Of a stretch of 64,000 bases of DNA, positions 51,575 to 60,293 are shown piece after piece. The notes under the pieces are model-generated. The model did no database searches and had not been told where the DNA came from. It saw only the letters and a program-made list of their open reading frames with translations. A program made the translations under genes and the position numbers. The stretch lies in NCBI GenBank assembly GCA_016869765.1, contig VGES01000005.1, forward strand, positions 1-64,000. Direction: 5' to 3'. The DNA comes from Alphaproteobacteria bacterium. Its GTDB lineage: Bacteria > Pseudomonadota > Alphaproteobacteria > SHVP01. Within the stretch, counting starts at the first letter, position 1, and every line of letters begins with the position of its first letter.

Positions 51575-52113
51575 TTGCACGGTTTGCGTTGGCCACTGTT
51601 CTCGCGTTGTCGCTGGCACGACCGACGGTCGGCGCCGAGTTGTCGCGATCGGGATACGCCGATGGGATGCGCGTGCTCCTGCCGCTTGGGGCGGCGGCCG
51701 GCAGTGCCGTGGCCGGGGACTGGGAAGGTCTCAAGCAACTAGCGTTCAGCGGGGCTGTGACCGTCGCGCTAACGGAAGGGCTCAAGCATACGGTCGACTC
51801 GGAACGCCCTGACCGTGCGGGTAACGACTCGTTTCCTTCCGGCCATGCCGCAACAGCCTTCGCTGGCGCCAGCTACGTCTATTACCGCTATGGCTGGCAG
51901 TGGGGACTTCCAGCAGAGCTCGCAGCGGCGGGGGTTGCTTGGGCTCAGGTTGAGGATCGTCGGCACCACTGGGTCGACGTTCTGGCCGCCGCGGGGCTGG
52001 CCAACCTGTCCTCTTTCGTCTATGTCGATGGTCGTACGCCGGACGTGATCGTGATGCCGATCGTCGGCGGTAAGAAAGACAGTTTCGGCGTGCTCATAAA
52101 GTTGGGGTTCTAG
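51571..52113 (+). CDS. PAP2-family phosphatase-like protein with altered third motif
   Basis: A 180-residue exported or membrane protein with a signal-like N-terminus (MIARFALATVLALSLARPTVG). Motif 1 (K-x6-RP) is seen in KHTVDSERPDR and motif 2 in FPSGHAATAFAGA. In motif 3, usually SR-x5-H-x3-D, the His and Asp are kept (RRHHWVDV), but the SR position is Ala-Gln (AQVEDRRHHWVD), encoded GCT CAG at 51950-51955. The phosphate-binding Arg is thus missing, which may weaken activity. Start overlaps the carboxypeptidase stop. Substrate unknown. Confidence 0.75.
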   Translation: MIARFALATVLALSLARPTVGAELSRSGYADGMRVLLPLGAAAGSAVAGDWEGLKQLAFSGAVTVALTEGLKHTVDSERPDRAGNDSFPSGHAATAFAGASYVYYRYGWQWGLPAELAAAGVAWAQVEDRRHHWVDVLAAAGLANLSSFVYVDGRTPDVIVMPIVGGKKDSFGVLIKLGF

Positions 52114-52125
52114 CGGTTCTCGAGT

Positions 52126-53307
52126 TCAGAGCCGGAAGTGTTTCGAGAGTTTCAGCCCCTGGCGCTGATAGTTCGACCCGAGGTTCTGGCCGTAGATCCG
52201 ATCGGGTGTTGCCGTCAGCCGCTCGTATAGGAGTTTGCCGACGATCTGACCGTCCTCGAGCAGAAACGGGACCTCGTAGGATCGGACTTCGAGTACCGCC
52301 CGCGATCCCTCGCCGCCGGCGGCCGTGAAGCCGAACCCGGGATCGAAAAAGCCGGCGTAGTGGACACGGAACTCGCCGTGCAGCGGATTGAATGGCGCCA
52401 TTTCGGCCGCGTAGTCCGGTGGCACCGTCACCGCCTCCTTCGAGGCGAGGATATAGAACGCGTTGGGATCGAGGATCAGGGTCCGCCCTGCATTGGCGTG
52501 GATCGGGTCCCAGTAGTCGTCGATGGCATAGCCGCCAACGCGATCGACGTCGACCAGGCCAGCGTGGGCCTTGGCTTTGTAACCGACCAGGGCTCGGTCG
52601 CCCTGGCCCTTGAGATCGACCGAGACCGGGACCCCGCCATGAATGCGCTTGGCGAGTTCGCCTTCGGCGATCTCTGGAGTTCCGATCAGGCCGACCTCCT
52701 CCTGGAGGCGTCGCGCCATAGCATCGGTCGGCCGGGGCGTTCCCCGCCGAAGGCGCAGCTGCAGGAGGCGGGAGCCCTGGCGCACGACCACGCTGAAGGT
52801 TCGTGGGCTGATCTCGGCGTAGAGCGGACCCTTGTAGCCCTCTTCGACACGGTCGAACTCGGTGCCGTGATCGGTGATCAGGCGCGTGAAGACGTCGAGC
52901 CGTCCGGTCGAACTCTTCGGGTTGGCGACGCCGTAGAGACGACGAGGCAGGCGGAGAGCCTCCTGCAACGGCACGATGTAGACGCAGCCGCGCTCCAGTA
53001 CGGCGCCTTCGCGGAGGTCGATCTCGTGCATACCGAAGACATCGATCTTCTCCTTGACCGTGTAGCGCTCGCCTGGGAGGAAACTCGCCCTGACTCGAAA
53101 CGCCCGCCCGCTGAGGCGCAAATCGATGCTCGCCGGCTGGATCTGATCCTCACCCAAAGGATCGAGGAGCGACCCGATGATCCGATCGCGGATGCATTCG
53201 CGCAACGTCTGACTGGGCAGGATGCCCGTCGAATAGGTCTCACTCGTCGCGCTGGGTTCCGTTCCATTGCGATCGATCGCGAGAGGGGACTCGGAGAACA
53301 CGGCCAT
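52126..53307 (-). CDS. 2'-deoxycytidine 5'-triphosphate deaminase, double-domain type
   Basis: A 393-residue protein made of two tandem dUTPase/dCTP-deaminase folds, the alphaproteobacterial Dcd form, about twice the length of E. coli Dcd. The first copy has NPKSSTGRLDVFTRLITD and PLYAEISPRTFSVVVRQGSR; the second has DPNAFYILASKEAVTVPPDY, HYAGFFDPGFGF and RAVLEVRSYEVPFLLEDGQ. It converts dCTP to dUTP for dTTP synthesis. ATG 53307. Convergent with the PAP2 gene (12 bp) and divergent from thrC across 238 bp. Confidence 0.87.
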   Translation of the reverse strand: MAVFSESPLAIDRNGTEPSATSETYSTGILPSQTLRECIRDRIIGSLLDPLGEDQIQPASIDLRLSGRAFRVRASFLPGERYTVKEKIDVFGMHEIDLREGAVLERGCVYIVPLQEALRLPRRLYGVANPKSSTGRLDVFTRLITDHGTEFDRVEEGYKGPLYAEISPRTFSVVVRQGSRLLQLRLRRGTPRPTDAMARRLQEEVGLIGTPEIAEGELAKRIHGGVPVSVDLKGQGDRALVGYKAKAHAGLVDVDRVGGYAIDDYWDPIHANAGRTLILDPNAFYILASKEAVTVPPDYAAEMAPFNPLHGEFRVHYAGFFDPGFGFTAAGGEGSRAVLEVRSYEVPFLLEDGQIVGKLLYERLTATPDRIYGQNLGSNYQRQGLKLSKHFRL

Positions 53308-53373
53308 GGTGCGCCGTTGTTACCAGCGCCACTGGCGCGCCACAACGTGAGAACCACTCCCGTGTTTCGAATG

Positions 53374-53446
53374 TTGTCCGCCAATTTGTTCACTTGGAGG
53401 GACAATGCATGTATCTGGATAACCACAGAAAACGGAGTTATCCCCA
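53374..53446. promoter_or_regulatory. Structured control region between the dCTP deaminase gene and thrC
   Basis: TTGTCC-g-CCAA (53374-53384) pairs with TTGG-ag-GGACAA (53394-53405), a 10-bp interrupted stem. Next come two 9-mers that each match the DnaA-box consensus TTATCCACA at 8 of 9 bases: TTATCCAGA on the minus strand (53414-53422) and TTATCCCCA on the plus strand (53438-53446). They face each other 15 bases apart. No credible ORF lies in the 238-bp gap. Chance matches to a 9-mer are common, so the DnaA reading is tentative. Confidence 0.35.
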
Positions 53447-53545
53447 CGTTTCTCTGCCGGGATCGACTAGGCGCAGTTTGAGCAGGTTCGGTTGCCGGGC
53501 CGGGGGGACGCCGCTAGTCTACGCGCCCATTTCAGGAAACGTTCC

Positions 53546-54964
53546 GTGCAGTATGTCAGCACCCGGGGTGTCGCCCCGGTTCTCGATTTCACCGATGTGT
53601 TGCTCGCGGGTCTGGCGCGCGATGGCGGCCTCTATGTGCCGGCAAGTTGGCCGCGGCTGTCATACGAAGAGATTGCGGCGTTGGCTGGTCGCTCGTACGT
53701 CGATGTGGCCACAACCGTCATCGCCCCGTTTGTCGCGGGCGCCCTTTCGCCCGCCGATCTTCGTCGTCATCTCACGGCCGCTTACGCTGGCTTCAGCCAC
53801 CGCGCGATTGCGCCGCTGCGGCAGTTGGGCGACGACGAATGGCTGCTCGAGTTGTTCCACGGTCCGACGCAGTCCTTCAAGGACTATGCCCTGCAATTGC
53901 TCGGCCGCCTGTTCGACGACGTGTTGGCGCGACGCGGACAGTCGGTGACCATCGTCGGGGCGACCTCGGGCGACACCGGGTCGGCTGCGATCGAAGCGTG
54001 TCGCGACCGGCCGTCGATGGACGTGTTCATTCTGTTTCCGAACGGCCGAGTCTCGGAGATTCAGCGCCGGCAAATGACCACCGTCGAGTCCGCCAACATC
54101 CACTGCATTGCGGTCGAGGGCACCTTCGATGACTGCCAAGCGTTGGTCAAAGCGATGTTCGACGATCACGCGTTTCGCGATCGCCATCGTTTGGCGGCGG
54201 TCAATTCGATCAACTGGGGCCGGATCATGGCGCAGGTGGTCTACTACTTCACCGCAGCCCTGGCGCTGGGGGCCCCGGCACGTCCTGTCATGTTCTCTGT
54301 GCCGACCGGGAATTTCGGTGATGTGTTCGCGGGTTACGTTGCGGCGCAGATGGGATTGCCGGTGGCGGGGTTGGTCGTCGCCACCAACATCAACGACATA
54401 CTCGCGCGATTCTTCGCGTCGGGGCGTTACCAGCCTCGGGGTGTGGTCGCTACCACAAGCCCGAGTATGGACATCCAGGTGTCATCGAATTTCGAGCGGC
54501 TGTTGTTCGACTTGACCGGGCGAGATGGCCGCGTGGTTTCCGGGCTGATGGCCGATCTCAAGTCCGCCGGCGCATTCAAGGTGGGTGACAACGTACTGGC
54601 AGCCGCCTCACCGCTGTTTACCGCGGCCCGCATCGAGGAGGCCGAGGCGGCAGCCACCATTGCGGCCGAGGGCCGCCACGGTGGTGTGCTTCTCGATCCC
54701 CACTCGGCGATCGCCGTTGCTGCGGCACGGAAGGTCAAGCGAACGCGGGGCGTCCCGATCGTCAGTCTGGCGACCGCCCACGCCGCGAAGTTTCCCGACG
54801 CCGTGGCACGCGCCAGTGGCGTCCGCCCCACGTTGCCCGCCAACATGGAGGGCCTCTTGACCCGGCCTGAACGGGTCACCGTCCTGCCCAATGACCTCGA
54901 CGCCGTACGACGCTTCGTCACCGGGCGGGCGCGCGTGAGTCAGCCTCAGAGAGTACCTGCATGA
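53546..54964 (+). CDS. thrC: Threonine synthase
   Basis: A 472-residue PLP enzyme converting O-phosphohomoserine to threonine. The PLP Lys is in FHGPTQSFKDYALQLLG (about residue 111), the phosphate loop in GATSGDTGSAAIEAC, and SVPTGNFGDVFAGYVA and NIHCIAVEGTFDDCQALVK match the family. YVSTRGVAPVLDFTDVLLAG opens the mature N-terminus. GTG 53546 is chosen for its AGGA Shine-Dalgarno 8 bases upstream and for homology beginning there; the frame extends 54 bases more. It overlaps the M16 gene (ATGA). The partner kinase thrB is at 60.8 kb. Confidence 0.96.
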   Translation: MQYVSTRGVAPVLDFTDVLLAGLARDGGLYVPASWPRLSYEEIAALAGRSYVDVATTVIAPFVAGALSPADLRRHLTAAYAGFSHRAIAPLRQLGDDEWLLELFHGPTQSFKDYALQLLGRLFDDVLARRGQSVTIVGATSGDTGSAAIEACRDRPSMDVFILFPNGRVSEIQRRQMTTVESANIHCIAVEGTFDDCQALVKAMFDDHAFRDRHRLAAVNSINWGRIMAQVVYYFTAALALGAPARPVMFSVPTGNFGDVFAGYVAAQMGLPVAGLVVATNINDILARFFASGRYQPRGVVATTSPSMDIQVSSNFERLLFDLTGRDGRVVSGLMADLKSAGAFKVGDNVLAAASPLFTAARIEEAEAAATIAAEGRHGGVLLDPHSAIAVAAARKVKRTRGVPIVSLATAHAAKFPDAVARASGVRPTLPANMEGLLTRPERVTVLPNDLDAVRRFVTGRARVSQPQRVPA

Positions 54965-56226
54965 ACGGACCGCAGACGACCACCTTGGCGAACGGCCTGC
55001 GCATCGTGAGTGAGGATTCGCCTCACCTCGAGACCTCGGCGGTCGGTATCTGGGTCGACACCGGCGCACGCAACGAAGCGGCCGAGGTTAATGGGATTTC
55101 GCACGTGTTGGAGCATATGGCGTTCAAGGGCACGACGTCGCGTTCGGCCCGTCGCATCGCCGAGGAGATCGAGGCCGTTGGTGGTCACCTGAACGCGTAC
55201 ACCTCGCGCGAACAGACCGCCTACTACGCGCGAATCCTGAAGAACGACGTCGCGCTTGCCGTCGACCTTCTGGCGGACATCCTGCAACGCTCGGTTTTTG
55301 ATGCCGAAGAGCTGGCTCGGGAGCAGCAGGTCATCATTCAGGAGATCGGCCAAACCAACGACACGCCGGACGACCTCGTATTCGACCACTTTCAGGAGAC
55401 CGCCTTTCCCGATCAGGCCGTGGGGCGATCCATTCTGGGAACGCCCGAGCGAGTGGCAGGGTTTCGGCGGGACGACCTCCAGCGTTACCTCGCGCGCCAG
55501 TATCGCGCGCCCCACATGGTGCTTTCGGCGGCCGGACGGGTCGATCACGCGGCCCTGGTCGCCCTGGCGTCGCGTGCGTTTGGGGCCTTGCCCGCCGGCG
55601 AACTCGACACCCCACAAGCCGCTCGCTACGCAGGCGGGGACCGGCGCGAGGATCGTGACCTCGAGCAGATCCATCTGGTCGCCGGCTTCAATGGCGTGCG
55701 TTATGACGACCCGGACTACTACACGGCTCAGGTGTTTTCGACCGTCTTGGGCGGCGGCATGTCCTCGCGCCTCTTCCAGGAGGTCCGCGAGAAGCGGGGG
55801 CTGTGTTACGCCATTTATTCGTTCTCCTCGTCGTTCGTCGACGGCGGGATCTTCGGGATCTATGCCGGGACAGGCGGCGACAAGCTTGCCGAACTCATGC
55901 CGGCCATGGTCGGAGAGTTGGGTGGGCTCTCGGGCCCTATTCCGGAGGAAGAGATCGATCGCGCGCGAGCCCAGCTCAAAGCCGGCCTGTTGATGGCGCT
56001 CGAGAGTTCGTCGGCACGGTGCGAGCAGTTTGCCCGCCAGACACTGATCTTTGGGCGCGTGCTGTCGACCCGCGAAATCGTCGAACGGATCGATGCAGTC
56101 GACGCCCGGGCGCTATCGCGGTTCGCCGAACGCTTGCTGGCCGGCGGGTCCCCGACGCTGACGGCCTTGGGTCCAGTGGCGCCGCTTGAAGCGTACGACG
56201 TCTTTACGGCAAGATTTGGCCGCTAG
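54961..56226 (+). CDS. M16 family zinc peptidase, processing-peptidase-like, cytoplasmic
   Basis: A 421-residue M16 protease without a signal peptide. The zinc motif HxxEH is HVLEH in GISHVLEHMAFKGT (about residues 48-61); VGGHLNAYTSREQTAYY and EVREKRGLCYAIYSF are kept. It resembles the bacterial homologue of the mitochondrial processing peptidase beta subunit, often next to thrC in alphaproteobacteria. Unlike the exported pair at 9.6-12.2 kb it is a single gene and has the active site. It probably works on peptides in the cytoplasm. Confidence 0.9.
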   Translation: MNGPQTTTLANGLRIVSEDSPHLETSAVGIWVDTGARNEAAEVNGISHVLEHMAFKGTTSRSARRIAEEIEAVGGHLNAYTSREQTAYYARILKNDVALAVDLLADILQRSVFDAEELAREQQVIIQEIGQTNDTPDDLVFDHFQETAFPDQAVGRSILGTPERVAGFRRDDLQRYLARQYRAPHMVLSAAGRVDHAALVALASRAFGALPAGELDTPQAARYAGGDRREDRDLEQIHLVAGFNGVRYDDPDYYTAQVFSTVLGGGMSSRLFQEVREKRGLCYAIYSFSSSFVDGGIFGIYAGTGGDKLAELMPAMVGELGGLSGPIPEEEIDRARAQLKAGLLMALESSSARCEQFARQTLIFGRVLSTREIVERIDAVDARALSRFAERLLAGGSPTLTALGPVAPLEAYDVFTARFGR

Positions 56227-56257
56227 AGTCGTTTCGCCTACGGAGGGATGACTGCGC

Positions 56258-56878
56258 ATGGCGCTTCTGCGTAGCCTAACGCTGGCCGGCGCACCGGAGC
56301 TTCGCGGCCCCGACGTGTATCTGCGCATGCCGTTGCTCTCGGACTACTACACCTGGGCGAAGCTGCGTGAAGAGTCGCGAGAATTCCTCGAGCCGTGGGA
56401 GCCTGCCTGGTCGGCGGACGCTCTGTCCAAATCGGCCTACAGGCGTCGTCTCAAACGCTACGCCCGGGAACTACGCGACGATGAGGGGATCGCATTCTTC
56501 ATTTTTCGCCGTGCCGACGACGCCCTGGTGGGCGGTATCACGCTCAGTCAGATTCGTCGTGGCGTAACCCAGTCTTGCTCCGTCGGCTATTGGATGGGGC
56601 AACGTTATGCCCGCCGCGGCTACATGTATGGCGCAGTGACCGAGGTCGTACGGTTCGTATTCGACGAGCTGCGCCTGCATCGGCTCGAGGCGGCCTGCGT
56701 TCCGACCAATGCGCCCTCGATGGCGTTGCTGACCAAGGCTGGTTTTCGCTTCGAGGGTCTGGCGCGCCAATTCCTCTGCATCAACGGCGTGTGGCGCGAT
56801 CACAATCTCTTCGCGATGCTGTCGAGCGACCCGCGACCGGCGCATGTTCCCCGGCTTCGCGCTGCCAATCAGGCCTAG
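56258..56878 (+). CDS. GNAT-family N-acetyltransferase (RimJ/RimL-like)
   Basis: A 206-residue acetyltransferase. The acetyl-CoA loop region is GYWMGQRYARRGYMYGAVTEVV (quoted in part; about residues 110-129), followed by LHRLEAACVPTNAPSMALLTKAGFRFEG (in part), the RimJ/RimL pattern. RimJ acetylates ribosomal protein S5, but substrates of this branch vary. ATG 56258 with a GGAGGG at 56241-56246; the ATG at 56248 is out of frame. Follows the M16 gene by 31 bases and is convergent with the AlgH-type gene. Confidence 0.87.
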   Translation: MALLRSLTLAGAPELRGPDVYLRMPLLSDYYTWAKLREESREFLEPWEPAWSADALSKSAYRRRLKRYARELRDDEGIAFFIFRRADDALVGGITLSQIRRGVTQSCSVGYWMGQRYARRGYMYGAVTEVVRFVFDELRLHRLEAACVPTNAPSMALLTKAGFRFEGLARQFLCINGVWRDHNLFAMLSSDPRPAHVPRLRAANQA

Positions 56879-56880
56879 GG

Positions 56881-57456
56881 TCAGGCTCGTCCTGCTTGGC
56901 TCGACAGGAGTGAAACGTCGAAGCCGATCTTGCGCACGGCCAGATCCCACTTCTGCTCGAGGTCGGCGTTGAACAGCAGTTCCGGATCGGCGGACACGTG
57001 CAGCCAAGCGTTGGCCTGGATCTCGCCGTCGAGTTGCCCCGGTCCCCAGCCCGCATAACCGAGGGCAAACAACGACCGTGTCGGGCCTGTGCCGGTTGCG
57101 ATGTCGCGCAGGACGCCGATCGACGCCGTCAGGCCGATATCACCGTCGATCTTGAGCGTCGAATCCCCGTCGTAGTCGGCGCTATGCAGAACGAACCCGC
57201 GGCCCGATTCGACGGGTCCGCCGAAATGGATGCGGATATCGCGTGTCGGCGCCGGAAGATCGATCTCGAGTTGCTTCAAAAGGGCTGGGAACGAAATGCT
57301 GTCGATCAGGCGATTCACGACCAAACCCATCGCACCGGCCGGGCTGTGAGCGCACATGTAAATCACGGTGCGCGCGAAGCGCTCATCCGACATCGTCGGC
57401 ATGGCGATCAGCAACTGACCTTTGAGCGACGTATCGGGTTTTGCGCTCGCACCCAC
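56881..57456 (-). CDS. YqgE/AlgH family protein (DUF179)
   Basis: A 191-residue cytoplasmic protein of unknown biochemical role. SLKGQLLIAMPTMSD opens the domain; MGLVVNRLIDSISF, IHFGGPVESGRGFVLHS and ALGYAGWGPGQLDGEI are the conserved stretches. GTG 57456 is chosen because a GGAGCGGGAG Shine-Dalgarno precedes it; a TTG at 57483 has none. It lies 72 bases downstream of the flavin monooxygenase gene on the same strand. Confidence 0.87.
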   Translation of the reverse strand: MGASAKPDTSLKGQLLIAMPTMSDERFARTVIYMCAHSPAGAMGLVVNRLIDSISFPALLKQLEIDLPAPTRDIRIHFGGPVESGRGFVLHSADYDGDSTLKIDGDIGLTASIGVLRDIATGTGPTRSLFALGYAGWGPGQLDGEIQANAWLHVSADPELLFNADLEQKWDLAVRKIGFDVSLLSSQAGRA

Positions 57457-57528
57457 GGCGGTTCTCCCGCTCCGACGCGTCAATTCTAGTCGCGAGGGTT
57501 TCGTCCTGCCAGCGCCCTCGGAGTGGCT

Positions 57529-58743
57529 TCAGCCCTTGGACGGCGGCATGACGTGTGAAGCTCCCGGGCTCATGATTCCGCGTGCGGCGACGCCGAGGGC
57601 CCAGCGGCCATAGTGCGGCATCGTGGCGTCCCAAGAGACGCCGACCTGGGTCGTCATGGCGTGAATGTCGCGGTAGTAGCGATTGAGCGGGTTGTCGTCG
57701 AAGATCCCGAGCGCTCCCATCTGGCGGACGAGCCGGGTGACCGCGCGGACGCACTGTTCGGCGATATAACCCCGGTTGCGCACCAGTTCGACCTTCTCTT
57801 TTTCACTGAGGAGTTGGCCGGCTTTGCCGCGTTCGTGCAGCAGTTCGAGGTCGTGGCGGGCGACCAGGTCGGCGGCGTGAACCTCGGCGGACGATTCCGA
57901 CAGTCGCAAGTGCACCGCATCGCTGTCAGTCACCCGCTGTCCAGTCAGGGCCGAGACGCGATTTCGCGTGATCTCGATGTAGGCCTCGACGGCACCCTCG
58001 GCCGTGCCGACCACGGGGCCGAGCGGACTCGAGCCGTGCACGTGCGGCCCCATCTCCATGGCGTAGATGTATCCCGGGTTGTGCCTGCATCCCGGGGGAT
58101 TGGCATTGTTGAAGACGTCGAATCGGATAGCGCGATGCTCCGGGACGAAGGCCTTTTGGACGCTCATGTCCTTGGTCCCCGTGCCGCGCATGCCGATCGT
58201 GTGCCACGTATCGTCGACCGTGTAATCCTTGCGCGGCACCAGGAAGTACCAACGGGCCGGACCTTCGCCGTCGATGGCGCCGTTGGCCAGGCCCCACGCC
58301 GAATGATCGATCCCGCTCGAAAAGCAATAGTTGCCCTCGACGATGAACCCACCTTTGACACGGGTCGCCTTGGCATTCGGTCGGGTCGTCGAGCTGGTCG
58401 CGACGATGATGTCTTTGCTGCCGGCCCACACCTCGTCCTGAGCCTCGGCGCCGAAGCGCGCGGCATGGCACAGGTGCTGGCCGACCACCGACACGACCCA
58501 AGCCGTCGACGGACAGCCATGGGCGATGATCTTCGAGACGTAGTACTGCGTCCCCCACGGCATTTCCCAGCCGTCATAGCGGCGAGGCTGGAAATAGCGC
58601 AGCAGGCCGGCGTCGAAGAGCTTGCGAACGGTCTCCGATGAGAGCGTGCGTCGCTGATCGGCGGCGGCGGCTTCGTCCTTGAGGTGGGGGACAACACCCC
58701 ACGCGCGTTTCTCGAGCTCGGCTAGGGTTGGGACCTTGGTCAT
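57529..58743 (-). CDS. Acyl-CoA-dehydrogenase-fold flavin monooxygenase (HsaA/HpaB-like, group D)
   Basis: A 404-residue protein with the acyl-CoA dehydrogenase fold, but of the HsaA-type oxygenase branch: CPSTAWVVSVVGQHLCHAARF, SGIDHSAWGLAN, GMRGTGTKDMSV and DIHAMTTQVGVSWDATMPHYG (in part). These enzymes hydroxylate aromatic or other substrates with reduced flavin from a partner reductase. No reductase gene is adjacent. The start ATG 58743 overlaps the IclR stop (ATGA), so regulator and enzyme are translated together and the regulator likely controls this enzyme. Substrate unknown. Confidence 0.82.
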   Translation of the reverse strand: MTKVPTLAELEKRAWGVVPHLKDEAAAADQRRTLSSETVRKLFDAGLLRYFQPRRYDGWEMPWGTQYYVSKIIAHGCPSTAWVVSVVGQHLCHAARFGAEAQDEVWAGSKDIIVATSSTTRPNAKATRVKGGFIVEGNYCFSSGIDHSAWGLANGAIDGEGPARWYFLVPRKDYTVDDTWHTIGMRGTGTKDMSVQKAFVPEHRAIRFDVFNNANPPGCRHNPGYIYAMEMGPHVHGSSPLGPVVGTAEGAVEAYIEITRNRVSALTGQRVTDSDAVHLRLSESSAEVHAADLVARHDLELLHERGKAGQLLSEKEKVELVRNRGYIAEQCVRAVTRLVRQMGALGIFDDNPLNRYYRDIHAMTTQVGVSWDATMPHYGRWALGVAARGIMSPGASHVMPPSKG

Positions 58744-59603
58744 CTGGATTCTCCTCCTGTTCGCCGGCGGCCACGAGGGCGCTCCTCGTGCTGCGGGCTT
58801 TCTTGTTCCTGGGATCGATGAGGCGCGCGGAATCCGAGACGTTCACTCAGGCGGGCACAGGCCTCCGCCAACGCCCGAGCGTTGCGGCCCTTCCAGTCGA
58901 GGTCAAACGTCGACATCGGGCCGATGAGGGCGAACACCATGGCGATGCGCCCGGCGTGATCGAAGACCGGAGCGCTCAAGGCCGCGATCCCGGCGTGAAG
59001 GTCGCCCTCGGAGCGCGCCATGCCGCGCCCTCGGATGTCGTTGAGGAGCGCTTGATAACCGCGGCGGTCGAGTCGGCGGCCCATATGGGTGGGCAAGTCT
59101 CCCGCGGCCAATTCGCGCTCGATGATCGGGCCGATTACCGCGTTGGGAAGGTATGCGGCGAAGACGCGTGCGCTGGCAGCCGCGAGGATCGGCAGCGTCG
59201 CTCCCGTCCGCACGTTCACGGTGATCGTTCGTGCCGGCTGCTCGACCCGGGCGACCACGGCCAGACCATCGCCCCAAATGACCTGCACGGCCGTCTGATC
59301 GACGGTATCGCGCAGGCGCGCCAGTTCATCCCAGGCCACGCGATGAGTGTCCAAGCGTGCCAAAGCCGAGAGACCGAGGTTCACCGCGAGCGGGCCCAGA
59401 CCATAGTCGCCGGAATCCGGCGTCCGTGCGATCAGTCGCGCCCGCCCGAGGCTGACCAAGTAGCGATGCGCCTTGGCTGGCGCGAGATCGGCGGCCTGGG
59501 CCAGTTCCTTGAGGCTCATGTCGCGGCCGGCCGCGGCGAGCTCTGCAACCAAGGCGAGCCCGATTTCGACCGAACGCACGCCCTGCTGTGGCCGTTGTCC
59601 CAT
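58740..59603 (-). CDS. IclR-family transcriptional regulator
   Basis: A 287-residue regulator: N-terminal winged helix-turn-helix (SLKELAQAADLAPAKAHRYL, quoted at 20; about residues 30-49) and a C-terminal ligand-binding IclR domain (VWARVEQ-type ARVEQPARTITVNVRTGATLP in part, GIAALSAPVFDHAGRIAMVFAL in part). A Gln/Glu/Arg-rich low-complexity tail (from about 258) is unusual. It is the first gene of the operon with the flavin monooxygenase. A perfect 17-base palindrome lies 5 bases upstream of its start, suggesting autoregulation. Confidence 0.9.
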   Translation of the reverse strand: MGQRPQQGVRSVEIGLALVAELAAAGRDMSLKELAQAADLAPAKAHRYLVSLGRARLIARTPDSGDYGLGPLAVNLGLSALARLDTHRVAWDELARLRDTVDQTAVQVIWGDGLAVVARVEQPARTITVNVRTGATLPILAAASARVFAAYLPNAVIGPIIERELAAGDLPTHMGRRLDRRGYQALLNDIRGRGMARSEGDLHAGIAALSAPVFDHAGRIAMVFALIGPMSTFDLDWKGRNARALAEACARLSERLGFRAPHRSQEQESPQHEERPRGRRRTGGESR

Positions 59604-59608
59604 GGCTC

Positions 59609-59625
59609 ATTACACATTGTGTAAT
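59609..59625 (-). promoter_or_regulatory. Perfect 17-base palindromic operator before the IclR-monooxygenase operon
   Basis: ATTACACA-T-TGTGTAAT is a perfect inverted repeat with one central base, 5 bases before the IclR ATG (59603). Reading on the minus strand, CATAAT (59632-59627) just upstream is a possible -10, so the palindrome covers the transcription start. IclR regulators bind such palindromes as dimers of dimers. The surrounding sequence is otherwise GC-rich, which makes the AT-rich palindrome stand out. Confidence 0.65.
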
Positions 59626-59787
59626 CGATTATGAAAAGGCCTCTTGCTGCGGCGGCGCGCCCGCCCTATATCGGCGGCGACCGGTGAAGCCCTTCCCAAG
59701 GCGTGGGTCTGCGGCTTTAATGGTTTTTCCGGCGCCCCCGGCCAGAGGGCGCACGATCAACACACAAGGGACGGAGGACCCAGGGCG

Positions 59788-60267
59788 ATGGCGATCAAAG
59801 AAGGCGATAAACTTCCCGAAGCGACGTTCATGACGATGACGGCGACCGGCCCCAAGCCGATGACGACCAAGGAGCTATTCGGCGGCAAAAAGGTGGCCCT
59901 TTTTGCAGTCCCTGGTGCGTTCACGCCCACCTGCTCGGCCCAGCACCTGCCGGGCTTCCTCAACAACTTCGATGCCTTCAAGAAGAAGGGCGTCGACACC
60001 GTGGCGTGCATGGCCGTCAACGACGCTTTCGTCATGTCGGCGTGGGGCAAGGACCGCAACGTCGGCGAAAAGATCCTGATGTTGGGCGACGGCAACGCCG
60101 ATTTCACCAAGAAGATCGGGCTCGAGTTGGATGCATCCAAGTTCGGCCTCGGCGGCCGTTCGAAGCGGTTTTCGATGTATGTCGTCGACGGCGTCCTTAA
60201 GAAGCTCAATGTCGACGAGGGCGGGTTCGAGAAGACCAAAGCCGAGGTCTTGTTGACCCAGATCTAG
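59788..60267 (+). CDS. Peroxiredoxin, PRX5 type
   Basis: A 159-residue thiol peroxidase. The peroxidatic Cys is in VPGAFTPTCSAQHLPGF (about residue 49). Another Cys in VDTVACMAVNDAFVM may be the resolving one, and MSAWGKDRNVGEKILMLGDG follows as in PRX5/hybrid Prx. It reduces H2O2 and organic peroxides with glutathione or thioredoxin. ATG 59788 has GGAGGA at 59773-59778; the frame upstream is not homologous. The gene sits by rnhA-thrB-ispH, a usual alphaproteobacterial arrangement, but here in convergent orientation. Confidence 0.93.
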   Translation: MAIKEGDKLPEATFMTMTATGPKPMTTKELFGGKKVALFAVPGAFTPTCSAQHLPGFLNNFDAFKKKGVDTVACMAVNDAFVMSAWGKDRNVGEKILMLGDGNADFTKKIGLELDASKFGLGGRSKRFSMYVVDGVLKKLNVDEGGFEKTKAEVLLTQI

Positions 60268-60293
60268 ATTTCGCCGGAAATTTCGGCGCGGAA

